This document shows, piece by piece, positions 25,531 through 35,513 of a DNA stretch of 40,004 bases. The stretch lies in NCBI GenBank assembly GCA_023134145.1, contig JAGLUW010000029.1, forward strand, positions 1 through 40,004. The letters are read 5' to 3'. Within the stretch, counting starts at the first letter, position 1. Each line of letters begins with the position of its first letter. The stretch comes from Sulfuriflexus sp. (GTDB lineage Bacteria > Pseudomonadota > Gammaproteobacteria > AKS1). The notes beneath the pieces were generated by a model, which saw only the letters and a list, made by a program, of their open reading frames with translations, ran no database searches and was not told where the DNA came from. The position numbers and the translations under genes are program-made.

Positions 25531-28437
25531 TTATTCATTATCACTGCCAAGCCATGCCTGCCAGAGTCGTTGTACTGTGGCGCGTTCATCGGTAAATAAT
25601 TCTGCCGAAACTCGCGCGGGTCTCTCCTGCAATTTTAGCTTATGCACTTCGGCGCGATAAGCGCGATATGCATCGGCTAAATCTTGGCCATCTTGTGCAT
25701 CAAGTAAACCAACCTCAACCAACTTTTGCAGTAGGCGAACATTATCTGTCCATTCTAGCAGTTGTGGGTATTTTTCCGCCCATTGCAGGACTGCGTATTG
25801 AACCATAAACTCGATTTCGACGATACCGCCAGAGTCGTGCTTTACATCAAATTCACCGCTTTTATGGCTACCAAGATGTTTGCTCATTTTTGCGTGCATT
25901 TCTCGCACCTGTTGCTGCAATTGCTGCTGTTCTCTGGTTTGTGCCAGCACCTTATATCGCAGCCAAGCAAATTGACCAATTAACTGCTTGTCACCTGCCA
26001 CCACCCGAGCTCGCACAAGGGCTTGATGCTCCCAAATCCATGCATCTTCATGCTGATAATCACTAAAGGCCTGAATCGAAGAAACCAACATGCCAGAAGC
26101 ACCACTGGGACGTAGGCGTAGATCCACTTCATAGAGAATGCCAGCGGTTGTCGAGGTATTCATAATATGCGTAATACGTTGTGCCATTCGAGCATAAAAT
26201 ACATTACAATCAATAGCTTGCTCACCATCAGTCATGCTTCCTTCAACCGCCGCATGCAAGAAAACAATGTCTAAATCTGAGCCATAACCCAGCTCAATCC
26301 CGCCCAATTTACCGTAAGCCAAAATAGCAAAACCAGGATCGCAGGGCTTATCATCATATATAGAAGGTGGCCGACCATGCTTCTTCACCATATGCTGCCA
26401 AGCCAGATCTAATACTCGCTCAAGGACGACCTCGGCAATCTCAGTCAAATGGCTGCTGACCTGCATCAAGGGCATATCAGCATTTACGTCAGCGGCAGCC
26501 ACACTCAAGGTGCTGGCCTGCTGAAATTGCCGTAAAACATCCATCTGTTGTTCAAGATCGTCTTCGTCGATGCCCTGCATTCGACTATCCAACTCCGCCT
26601 GACGCTGACTACGATTTGGTAATGCATACAAACTACGTGGGTCAATCAACTCATCGAGCAAAATAGGATGGCTGGCAAGATGCTCACTAATCCACGGACT
26701 CGCCGCACAAAGCCGAACCAACTGGGACAAGGCCATTGGATTTTCTACCAATAACGATAAATAAGCGGTACGCCGAGCGATCTGTTCCAATAAATTCAAA
26801 ACACGAATCAGCGCCGTATCTGCCTCGGGCATTCCCCCCGCGGCACCAAGTAATAAAGGAATCAGTGCATCCATACGCGCACGGCCTTTGGCACTGAGCG
26901 CTCGACAAGTATAACTTTCTCGCAACATGCCAAGTCGACGTAACATGTCATCGGAATCGTTATAACCAATCGTCTTTAACAAGTTCAAGGCCTGCTCATC
27001 ATCAAACTCACCTTGCCAAAGACTCAACAAATCTTTCTGCTGACCTTTTTCTTCAAGCTGTTCTGCTTGCGGTGCAGCAAAGACTTGCTGAAAATGAGAA
27101 TCTACCCGCATGCGAATTTCTTTTAATTTCAATTCTAAAGATGGCCAATCAGACATGCCCATAGAATAAGCTAAACGTTGTTGCTGCAAAGTATCATCCG
27201 GTAAATCATGTGTTTGTTCATCACGCCACATTTGTAAACGATGTTCACAATCACGTAGAAATATATAACCGTCGTGTAATTCATCCACAACAAATTCTGG
27301 TAATAATTCAAGATCAACAAGCGTATCAAGTATTGATAAAATAGGTCGTTGACGAAGAACCTCGCGACGACCACCATGCACTAACTGAAAAGCCTGGCCA
27401 ATAAATTCAATCTCACGAATCCCACCTGCACCGAGCTTAATGTTTTTCTCCATACCCTTTAATGCAACTTGTCGTTCAATAAGTTGTTTCATTTCACGAA
27501 GTGATTCAAAAACACCAAAATCAATATAACGCCTATAAACAAAGGGCCGAAGGCATGCCAAAATATTCTGTCCATGATCGCGATCACCTGCGACAATACG
27601 CGCCTTAATCATCGCGTAACGTTCCCACTCTCGTCCATGCGTTTGGTAATACTCTTCAAAGGCATCACCACTGATCGCCAATGGCCCACTATCACCAAAC
27701 GGACGCAATCGCATATCAACACGGAAGACAAAACCATCTGCAGTTGCTGTATTCAACACATGTATTAGTTGTCGACTAAGGCGAATAAAATATTCACTGT
27801 TTTCTAATTTTATTTTCGTGTCTTTAGTTTCACCCTCTTCGCTATAGACAAAAATAAGATCAATATCAGATGAATAATTTAATTCATGTGCGCCGAGTTT
27901 ACCCATGCCAATGACGACAAGCTCTTGCTCCTCACCTTGACTATTACTGGGTACACCTAATTCTTTTTTCTTCCAACCAGAAATTACACCTAAGGCACAC
28001 TCGATACAGGCCTCAGCAAGCCATGTTAATTCAGTTGTGGTGGTATCAAGATCATTCCAGTTAGATAAATCACGAAAGGCAATACGTAACATTTCGCGTT
28101 GACGAAAATTTCGTAATTCATGCATTAACGCGGCTTCATCTTTAACCGCCAAAACACGTTGTTCTAAAAATTGTAATTGCTCACCGTATTGGTAGTTACG
28201 AAGTAAATCACCACTCTGTTGCAGCTCATCGAAAAGTTCAGGTTCGTGCAGACATAACTGACGTGCGAACTCACTACATACAAATAACCTTTGTAGTAGA
28301 TGACAAATAACCGGATCACTCGGTGCGCTAAGCTCCGCCTCCGATACAGATTCCAAATACGCCGCCCAATGAGCCTCAGACTCATTACTAAAGATGTTAG
28401 GCATCACCGGCAAGGTATTATCAGACACTTGATTCAT
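25531..28437 (-). CDS. glnE: Bifunctional glutamine synthetase adenylyltransferase/deadenylase GlnE
   Basis: GlnE controls glutamine synthetase by adding or removing AMP, depending on PII state and glutamine. The 968-residue length matches the family. Two nucleotidyltransferase domains are visible: VVIGMGKLGAHELNYSSDID near 174-193, the deadenylase half, and FAILAYGKLGGIELGYGSDL at about residue 695-715, the adenylylase half. The linking helical region is intact, and the GIREIEF and GIVEIEF blocks occur in the two halves. It is divergent from the pilU-type gene across 99 bases. No frame disruption is seen. Confidence 0.97.
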   Translation of the reverse strand: MNQVSDNTLPVMPNIFSNESEAHWAAYLESVSEAELSAPSDPVICHLLQRLFVCSEFARQLCLHEPELFDELQQSGDLLRNYQYGEQLQFLEQRVLAVKDEAALMHELRNFRQREMLRIAFRDLSNWNDLDTTTTELTWLAEACIECALGVISGWKKKELGVPSNSQGEEQELVVIGMGKLGAHELNYSSDIDLIFVYSEEGETKDTKIKLENSEYFIRLSRQLIHVLNTATADGFVFRVDMRLRPFGDSGPLAISGDAFEEYYQTHGREWERYAMIKARIVAGDRDHGQNILACLRPFVYRRYIDFGVFESLREMKQLIERQVALKGMEKNIKLGAGGIREIEFIGQAFQLVHGGRREVLRQRPILSILDTLVDLELLPEFVVDELHDGYIFLRDCEHRLQMWRDEQTHDLPDDTLQQQRLAYSMGMSDWPSLELKLKEIRMRVDSHFQQVFAAPQAEQLEEKGQQKDLLSLWQGEFDDEQALNLLKTIGYNDSDDMLRRLGMLRESYTCRALSAKGRARMDALIPLLLGAAGGMPEADTALIRVLNLLEQIARRTAYLSLLVENPMALSQLVRLCAASPWISEHLASHPILLDELIDPRSLYALPNRSQRQAELDSRMQGIDEDDLEQQMDVLRQFQQASTLSVAAADVNADMPLMQVSSHLTEIAEVVLERVLDLAWQHMVKKHGRPPSIYDDKPCDPGFAILAYGKLGGIELGYGSDLDIVFLHAAVEGSMTDGEQAIDCNVFYARMAQRITHIMNTSTTAGILYEVDLRLRPSGASGMLVSSIQAFSDYQHEDAWIWEHQALVRARVVAGDKQLIGQFAWLRYKVLAQTREQQQLQQQVREMHAKMSKHLGSHKSGEFDVKHDSGGIVEIEFMVQYAVLQWAEKYPQLLEWTDNVRLLQKLVEVGLLDAQDGQDLADAYRAYRAEVHKLKLQERPARVSAELFTDERATVQRLWQAWLGSDNE

Positions 28438-28536
28438 AACCCAAGCTTATGTGTGACAAGCCATACAATACAAGCAGAAAATAAGTCTAAAGAACGTGCT
28501 GTAACGGCCGCCATAATAAAGAGTGTTATAAAATGA

Positions 28537-29730
28537 ATGGTTGAAGCTATGGAATTTAAGGACTACCTGAAAATACTCGCGATGAAAGATGGCTCAGATC
28601 TGTATCTGACCGTCGGTGCGAAGCCTTCCGCAAAGTTTATTGGTGTACTCAAGGCTATTGATACCAACATACTGACCAACGATGACGTTAAAAAAATAGC
28701 CTATTCCGTCATGGACGAGGAACAAATCCATGCCTTTGAGCATAAACCAGAAATGAATCTGGCGATTTCAGAGTCCGGTATCGGGCGGTTCCGAATCAAC
28801 ATATTCAAACAGCGTAATACCTTATCTATGGTAATCCGCAATATCGTCACCGATATTCCCAGTTTTGAATCACTGAAATTACCACCTATCCTGCAAAAAC
28901 TGATCATGGCCAAAAATGGTCTGATTCTCTTCGTTGGTGGTACTGGCTCAGGTAAATCGACCTCACTGGCATCACTCATTGACTACCGCAATACTAATAG
29001 TGCCGGGCATATTATTACCATTGAAGACCCGATCGAATTTGTTCACTCGCACAAAAAATCCATCATCAACCAACGCGAAGTGGGTGTTGATACCGATAGC
29101 TACGCAGATGCTTTAAAAAATACCCTGCGCCAAGCTCCCGACGTCATCCTGATTGGTGAAATTCGTGATGCTGAAACCATGGAACATGCGCTCGCTTTTG
29201 CCGAAACTGGCCACCTTGCCATATCGACCTTGCATGCCAACAATGCAAACCAAGCGATTGACCGCATTATCAACTTCTTCCCTGAAGAACGTCATAAACA
29301 ATTACTCAACGACCTATCGCTAAACCTGCAAGGTTTCATCTCACAGCGACTCATCCCCACCGTTGATAAAAAACGTTGCGCTGCGGTTGAAGTGCTACTG
29401 GGTACACCCATTGTTCGTGATGTCATCAAACGCGGTGGCGTTAGTGAACTAAAAGAGATCATGGAAAAATCGGCCAACCTTGGTATGCAAACATTCGACC
29501 ATGCCTTACTCGAACTTTTCAAACAAGGTCGTATCTCTGAAGACGAAGCGATTCGCAATGCCGACTCAGCCAACAACCTGCGACTCAAGATCAGCCTCTC
29601 TGGGGGTGCCGCACCTGAAGAAGAATCTTCTGGCCTAAGCCTCCTTCAAGAAGAACCTGAAGAAGAGGAAGAAGTAGCAACCGATGGCATGGCGAGTTTT
29701 AGTCTTAGCACCGACGAATCGTCTGAATAA
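28537..29730 (+). CDS. pilU: Type IV pilus retraction ATPase, PilU type (PilT family)
   Basis: A hexameric secretion ATPase that supports pilus retraction and twitching. Walker A is GGTGSGKS (134-141), the Asp box TIEDPIE (161-167), Walker B DVILIGEIRD (202-211) and the His box HLAISTLHAN (226-235). The N-terminal MEFKDYLKILAMKDGSDLYL and the SPNDLRL-like ending ADSANNLRLKISL are closer to PilU than PilT. ATG at 28549 would give the MEFKDYL start seen in the family; ATG at 28537 adds four residues. The last 45 residues are acidic, with a run of Glu, longer than in PilT. pilT itself is not in the window, so this copy is a stand-alone paralogue. Confidence 0.88.
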   Translation: MVEAMEFKDYLKILAMKDGSDLYLTVGAKPSAKFIGVLKAIDTNILTNDDVKKIAYSVMDEEQIHAFEHKPEMNLAISESGIGRFRINIFKQRNTLSMVIRNIVTDIPSFESLKLPPILQKLIMAKNGLILFVGGTGSGKSTSLASLIDYRNTNSAGHIITIEDPIEFVHSHKKSIINQREVGVDTDSYADALKNTLRQAPDVILIGEIRDAETMEHALAFAETGHLAISTLHANNANQAIDRIINFFPEERHKQLLNDLSLNLQGFISQRLIPTVDKKRCAAVEVLLGTPIVRDVIKRGGVSELKEIMEKSANLGMQTFDHALLELFKQGRISEDEAIRNADSANNLRLKISLSGGAAPEEESSGLSLLQEEPEEEEEVATDGMASFSLSTDESSE

Positions 29731-29746
29731 TAATTCACACACTGCA

Positions 29747-29816
29747 CAAACAATAAGGCCCCGATAATCGGGGCCTTATTAATTACTGGTGTTCTGAAAG
29801 TGTCGGAGACGAGATA
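29747..29816 (+). repeat. 70-bp direct repeat, copy 1, containing a terminator
   Basis: Matches 30018-30087 at 66 of 70 positions (offset 271). The first part is the pilU terminator hairpin and the rest is the shared tail TGTTCTGAAAGTGTCGGAGA and onward to GAGATA. Two of the four differences form a compensated base pair in the stem (29757/29775); the other two are in the loop. Confidence 0.9.
29752..29780 (+). terminator. Rho-independent terminator downstream of pilU
   Basis: AATAAGGCCCCGA pairs with TCGGGGCCTTATT around a TAA loop, giving a 13-bp GC-rich stem flanked by A and T tracts, 21 bases after the pilU stop. The A-rich left arm would let it work from both directions. Confidence 0.85.
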
Positions 29817-29863
29817 CGAGTCCATGGACGGACGAGGTAGAACATGTCAGAAACAAATTTTCC

Positions 29864-29879
29864 AGATGCAAGGCAGCTA
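29864..29879 (+). repeat. Short repeat AGATGCAAGGCAGCTA, copy 1
   Basis: The same 16 bases recur at 30087-30102, where they directly follow the second 70-bp repeat. Here about 47 bp separate the two parts, so the first block looks like an interrupted copy of the second. Confidence 0.8.
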
Positions 29880-29883
29880 TAAA

Positions 29884-29911
29884 AAAACCCCGCTATAAAT
29901 AGCGAGGTTTT
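29884..29911 (+). terminator. Second terminator-like hairpin between pilU and groEL
   Basis: AAAACCCCGCTA (29884-29895) pairs with TAGCGAGGTTTT (29900-29911) around TAAA, with one C/A mismatch. It has A-rich and T-rich flanks and lies 150 bp after pilU. Confidence 0.65.
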
Positions 29912-30017
29912 CAGGGTTAGGGATTTTGTCGTGTGACAAGGCACTTTAGAATCCCTACGGGCTTCATTAAGTACTTCCTACGCTGCGCTTCGGTCGCGCA
30001 ACTACGAACGAGCAGCG

Positions 30018-30087
30018 CAAACAATAAAGCCCCGAATATCGGGGCTTTATTAATTACTGGTGTTCTGAAAGTGTCGGAGACGAGATA
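30018..30087 (+). repeat. 70-bp direct repeat, copy 2, containing a terminator
   Basis: Second copy of 29747-29816. Its tail forms the left arm of the large palindrome 30065-30188. Confidence 0.9.
30023..30051. terminator. Rho-independent terminator, bidirectional, serving groEL
   Basis: AATAAAGCCCCGA and TCGGGGCTTTATT form a 13-bp stem around ATA. On the minus strand it is the first strong terminator hairpin downstream of the groEL stop, after the palindromic repeat. Confidence 0.8.
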
Positions 30088-30188
30088 GATGCAAGGCAGC
30101 TAATCGACCCGTCGCGCAGCTTACATTAGTAAGTGAGCAACGGAAGCGATTAGTGAACGCAGCAGATGCTCGTCTCCGACATTTTCAG
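30065..30188. repeat. 124-bp palindromic repeat (REP/MITE-like)
   Basis: The ends CTGAAAGTGTCGGAGACGAG (30065-30084) and its inverse at 30169-30188 match at 19 of 20 positions. CTAATCG (30100-30106) pairs with CGATTAG (30147-30153), and CTTAC-ATTA-GTAAG (30120-30133) sits exactly at the common centre, 30126.5. No reading frame is present. It lies 10 bases beyond the groEL stop. The architecture is that of a non-autonomous mobile palindrome or a REP-type element. Confidence 0.8.
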
Positions 30189-30197
30189 GACGGCAGA

Positions 30198-31871
<1,674 letters not shown>

Positions 31872-31902
31872 TTAATCTATTTTGTAATGATTGCGACGAG
31901 CC

Positions 31903-32193
31903 TTAAGCTTCAATCACACCCATGATGTCTTCTTCACGCATAACGAGCAGTGTTTCGCCGTCGGCTTTTACTTCGCTACCAGAAAATTTTCCAAAAATGA
32001 CTGTGTCGCCAACTTTCACATCAAGAGGCGTTACATCACCACTGTTGTTAGTCGTGCCCTTGCCTACGGCCAACACTTCGCCCATTGCTGGTTTTTCAGT
32101 TGCTGAATCAGGGATTACAATGCCGCCGGCACTGGTAGTTTCTTCTTCCGTGCGTCGAACAATAACGCGATCATGTAAAGGACGAATGTTCAT
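31903..32193 (-). CDS. groS: Co-chaperonin GroES (Hsp10)
   Basis: GroES is the heptameric lid of GroEL. All 96 residues fit: [18 protein letters not shown] at the start, the mobile loop [15 protein letters not shown] at about 21-35 that contacts GroEL, and [11 protein letters not shown], then IMGVIEA at the end. It has a GGAG ribosome site 8-11 bases before the ATG (ACTTGGAGACTGATTAATG). It is first in the groES-groEL operon and is preceded by a CIRCE operator. Confidence 0.98.
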   Translation of the reverse strand: MNIRPLHDRVIVRRTEEETTSAGGIVIPDSATEKPAMGEVLAVGKGTTNNSGDVTPLDVKVGDTVIFGKFSGSEVKADGETLLVMREEDIMGVIEA

Positions 32194-32255
32194 TAATCAG
32201 TCTCCAAGTAGGATTTTCAATAAATTCAATAAGTTATACATTTAGGTCGGCGCTG

Positions 32256-32282
32256 TTAGCACTCTCCACCATTGAGTGCTAA
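32256..32282 (-). promoter_or_regulatory. CIRCE operator (HrcA binding site) of groES-groEL
   Basis: TTAGCACTC, nine spacer bases, GAGTGCTAA: a perfect match to the CIRCE inverted repeat. HrcA binds it and represses chaperonin genes until heat stress titrates GroEL. One edge touches the -10 box, so bound HrcA would block RNA polymerase. Confidence 0.97.
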
Positions 32283-32309
32283 TAATAGGGTCGAAAAAGG
32301 AAAAATCAA
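32282..32309 (-). promoter_or_regulatory. groES-groEL promoter
   Basis: On the minus strand, -35 TTGATT (32304-32309) and -10 TATTAT (32282-32287) are 16 bp apart, directly against CIRCE. The wider sequences CTTGATTTT and ACCCTATTAT also partly resemble a sigma-32 heat-shock promoter, so dual control is possible. Confidence 0.6.
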
Positions 32310-32340
32310 GGGTAATCAGGTCAAAAATGTTCTTTAATTT

Positions 32341-32790
32341 CTATTCGTCGTCCTTCCAGTATTCACCTTCCAGTGTCTGAGGACCTTTCGAATCAGGATT
32401 GTGACGAGATTGCCCCTGAATAGATGAGCCGTAACGCTTAATCCAATAACGAATCACAGTCTGACGCAGTGGGGTAATGAGGCAGATAAAACCAATCGCA
32501 TCAGTAAAAAATCCCGGTGTCAGCAGCAATGCGCCACCAACCAATAGCATCAGGCCTTCAATCATCTCCAAAGCAGGAATTTCACCTCGTGCAGATGCTT
32601 CCTGCACCCTGCGTAGGGTCGACAGGCCTTGGGAACGCAATAGCGCTGCCCCTAATACAGCAGTAAATACCACCAGAAAGACGGTCCAGATAGTACCGAT
32701 CACCTGACCAACACTAATAAGGAAATAAATCTCGACCAATGGAATGGTCAAAAACAATAGTAATAAAATATGAGATGTACGCATCCTCAT
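32341..32790 (-). CDS. fxsA: FxsA family membrane protein
   Basis: A 149-residue inner-membrane protein with about four hydrophobic segments: LLLLFLTIPLVEIYFLISVG, TIWTVFLVVFTAVLGAALL, MIEGLMLLVGGALLLTPGFF and the following IGFICLITPL. The middle blocks (AALLRSQGLSTL and ALLLTPGFFTDAIG) are family signatures. In E. coli its overproduction relieves phage T7 exclusion by F-plasmid PifA; the normal role is unknown. The C-terminus is polar and acidic (GEYWKDDE). Next to groESL in several gammaproteobacteria. A start at Met3 (32784) is equally possible. Confidence 0.9.
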   Translation of the reverse strand: MRMRTSHILLLLFLTIPLVEIYFLISVGQVIGTIWTVFLVVFTAVLGAALLRSQGLSTLRRVQEASARGEIPALEMIEGLMLLVGGALLLTPGFFTDAIGFICLITPLRQTVIRYWIKRYGSSIQGQSRHNPDSKGPQTLEGEYWKDDE

Positions 32791-32825
32791 AGAATAAGGC
32801 CATTTATCCTTATTTCAAGCGTTAC

Positions 32826-33200
32826 ATGGCAATATCTTGTATCGTAATGAGTATGAGTGATCCAAAAGCCCTATTAATGGTGTATTGCACCTGCCCTGAT
32901 CATGCTGCTGCTATCTCAATGGCTGAAGGTATTGTCGATGCTGGACTCGCGGCCTGCGTTAATATCGTGCCGGGGCTAACCTCCATTTATCGCTGGAAAG
33001 GCAAACGCCAACAAGGCACAGAAGAATTATTGCTGATCAAGACCACTGCGGATGCCTACCCGACTCTGCAACAACACATTGCGGCCTCGCACCCTTACGA
33101 ACTTCCCGAGATAATCGCTGTCCCTATAGATACTGGACTACCAGCCTATCTTGAATGGGTAAACGAATCCTGTGCATTAACACCTCGACTGGATGCGTGA
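32826..33200 (+). CDS. cutA: Divalent-cation tolerance protein CutA
   Basis: CutA is a small trimeric protein with a ferredoxin-like fold related to PII, linked to copper tolerance. Family blocks present are VYCTCPDHAAAISMAEGIV, AACVNIVPGLTSIYRWKGK, LLIKTTADAYPTL, and HPYELPEIIAVPI followed by YLEWVNESC. The 124-residue version begins at ATG 32826, but ATGs at 32847 and 32853 would give starts closer to typical CutA (about 110-115 residues); no good ribosome site distinguishes them. It is divergent from fxsA and lies just before dsbD, an arrangement common in this group. Confidence 0.92.
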   Translation: MAISCIVMSMSDPKALLMVYCTCPDHAAAISMAEGIVDAGLAACVNIVPGLTSIYRWKGKRQQGTEELLLIKTTADAYPTLQQHIAASHPYELPEIIAVPIDTGLPAYLEWVNESCALTPRLDA

Positions 33201-33246
33201 ATCATGTACTGTAACGCCCCATATAACGAATAAATAACTCGAAGAT

Positions 33247-35493
33247 ATGATGATGATGAAAAAAATACTGATCGCTGCCCTTGGCCTACTCATGGCCTCT
33301 CCTCTACTAGCTATAAATGAAGAGGATTTACTGCCGCCCGATCAAGCCTTCACCGTAAATGCTCGAGCCATTGATGCCAATACCGTCGAAGTTGAATGGA
33401 ATGCTGCCGACGGCTATTACATGTACAACGACAAGTTTAATTTCAAATCTGAAACAGCCGATATTGAACTTGGTAACATCACCTTGCCACCGGGTAAGAA
33501 AAAAATAGGTATTCGCCCAGACGGCACAGAAGGCGAACTTGAAATATATCGCCATAAACTAGCAATCAAAGTTCCACTAGTAAGAAACGGTGATTCAAAA
33601 TCTCTACGCATCACTGTTGGCGGACAAGGTTGCGCTGATCTTGGTGTTTGTTATCCGCCAGCCAAACACACTATTTTATTAAACCTACCTGATGCGGCTG
33701 CAGCACCAGCAAGTGGTTTACAAAAACTCAGTTCCTTAGGTAATAGTTTATTAGGTGGCGGACAACGTGAATTCCTCGCACCAGATGAAGCCTTTGCTTA
33801 CCAAGTTCGTATGGATGACAACGGCAACATCGTTGCTGATTGGACGATTGCTGAAGGTTACTACCTATACAAAGAAAAATTCAGTTTCAAAACAGATACC
33901 GCTGGCGTGCAACTTGGTGAAATTAAAATACCCGCCGGCACGATGCACCACGGTATTTTACCAGACGGTAGCGAAGGTGATGTTGAAGTTTATCTCAACA
34001 CACTCACGATCATCATTCCTGTTGATAACGCACCCGCTGCAGGCACCTTAGCCTTCACTGCGAAATTCCAAGGTTGTGCCGATGCAGGAATTTGCTATCC
34101 ACCCATGACAAAGAAAACTGATTTAGTTCTTAGCAATGCCATTGCAACTAAATCAGCAACAACATCAAGCGACGTTGCTAACAACGAATCGTCCGAAACA
34201 GAAAATGGTTACCTTTGGTATATTTTAGTTGCCTTCGTTGTCGGTCTTGGTTTGACCTTCACACCTTGTGTGTTGCCAATGATTCCTATTCTTTCTAGCA
34301 TCATTGTTGGCCAAAGTCAGGATGGTCAAATTTCTAAATTCAAAGGCGGCATGCTTGCAGCAAGTTATGTATTCGGCACCTCGGTCATTTATACCGCAGC
34401 CGGTGTTGTTGCCGGTAAATCAGGTGGCCAACTACAAGCCTACTTCCAAGACCCTTTGTTGATTGGTGGCGTGAGTATCATCTTAGTATTACTGGCTCTC
34501 TCTATGTTCGGTTTGTTTACCATTCAAATGCCTGCCTCTATTCAGTCACGCATGCAAACACAAAGTACCGGACTAAAAGGCGGATCGTTGTTTGGTGTCT
34601 TCATCATGGGTGTTTTATCTTCCATGATCGTTGGTGCCTGTGCTTCACCTATATTGTTATCCGTTCTACTCGTAGCGATTGAATCTCAAGACCCAGTTCT
34701 TGGCGGCCTAATCATGTTCTCCATGTCATGGGGCATGGGTGTCGTTCTTATCGCCATCGGCATTGGTGCAGGCGCATTAATACCAAAAGCCGGCACGTGG
34801 ATGGACAACGTTAAATACTTCTTCGGTGTGTTATTGATTGGTGTTGCAATCTACATCCTCACCGTTCTACCTGGTGTGCCCGTATTATTATTATGGGGTG
34901 TTTTCTTCATCACGCTCGGCATCTACCTTGGTGCGACACAAAGCTTACCTGAAGGCTCAAGTGGTTACCGCGTATTCTGGAAAGGCATCGGTACAGTATT
35001 ATTAATTTGGGGCGTACTCTCTTTACTTGGCGGCATGCAAGGCAACCGCGACATTATGCAGCCAATTAATTTCAGCAATGTATCAATAGGCGGTGCAGCA
35101 ACAAGCAGTAACACTGCAGAGTCTGCACACGAACTATTTATCCAAATAAGATCTGAAGCAGACTTAGATCGTGAACTTGCTAAAGCAACGGCTGCAGGTA
35201 AACCTGTGATTATTGATTTCTTCGCGACATGGTGTACTGATTGTATCCGCATGGAAAAAAGTACTTTTGCTGATGCCGCCGTAACCGGTCTCATGAATCA
35301 ATATGTCGCATTACAAATTGATGTAACTGATCCATCTGATCCGATTACTTCTGCCGTCCAAAAACGTCTTGGCGTTTACGGCCCACCTGCATTATTATTT
35401 TTTAGCAAGCAAGGCCAACGTATTAAGAGCATGGATTTCTACGGCTATAAAGATGCCAATGAATTCGCTGCACATATAAAACAAGCACTTTAA
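33247..35493 (+). CDS. dsbD: Thiol:disulfide interchange protein DsbD with a duplicated N-terminal domain
   Basis: DsbD carries electrons from cytoplasmic thioredoxin to periplasmic DsbC, DsbG and cytochrome c maturation proteins. The protein has 748 residues, longer than the usual 560-600. After a signal peptide ending near residue 22 come two DsbD-alpha domains (about 27-150 and 176-300), each with the GC-AD-GxCYPP active site (Cys129/Cys135 and Cys277/Cys283). The membrane domain (about 323-600) holds FTPCVLPMIP (Cys341) and GACASP (Cys465). The C-terminal thioredoxin domain has WCTDC (Cys663/Cys666). The ATG run at 33247-33258 leaves the exact start open. A TlpA-like lipoprotein gene follows 20 bases later. 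Confidence 0.95.
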   Translation: MMMMKKILIAALGLLMASPLLAINEEDLLPPDQAFTVNARAIDANTVEVEWNAADGYYMYNDKFNFKSETADIELGNITLPPGKKKIGIRPDGTEGELEIYRHKLAIKVPLVRNGDSKSLRITVGGQGCADLGVCYPPAKHTILLNLPDAAAAPASGLQKLSSLGNSLLGGGQREFLAPDEAFAYQVRMDDNGNIVADWTIAEGYYLYKEKFSFKTDTAGVQLGEIKIPAGTMHHGILPDGSEGDVEVYLNTLTIIIPVDNAPAAGTLAFTAKFQGCADAGICYPPMTKKTDLVLSNAIATKSATTSSDVANNESSETENGYLWYILVAFVVGLGLTFTPCVLPMIPILSSIIVGQSQDGQISKFKGGMLAASYVFGTSVIYTAAGVVAGKSGGQLQAYFQDPLLIGGVSIILVLLALSMFGLFTIQMPASIQSRMQTQSTGLKGGSLFGVFIMGVLSSMIVGACASPILLSVLLVAIESQDPVLGGLIMFSMSWGMGVVLIAIGIGAGALIPKAGTWMDNVKYFFGVLLIGVAIYILTVLPGVPVLLLWGVFFITLGIYLGATQSLPEGSSGYRVFWKGIGTVLLIWGVLSLLGGMQGNRDIMQPINFSNVSIGGAATSSNTAESAHELFIQIRSEADLDRELAKATAAGKPVIIDFFATWCTDCIRMEKSTFADAAVTGLMNQYVALQIDVTDPSDPITSAVQKRLGVYGPPALLFFSKQGQRIKSMDFYGYKDANEFAAHIKQAL

Positions 35494-35513
35494 AAATAAC
35501 GAGAATATTTATT

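Noticed and set aside
29747..30087. CRISPR array
   Set aside because: Only two repeat units, with hairpin terminators inside and 201 bp between them; no cas genes.
29731..30197. A hidden small gene between pilU and groEL
   Set aside because: No frame with a start, ribosome site and plausible composition exists; the stretch is explained by repeats and terminators.
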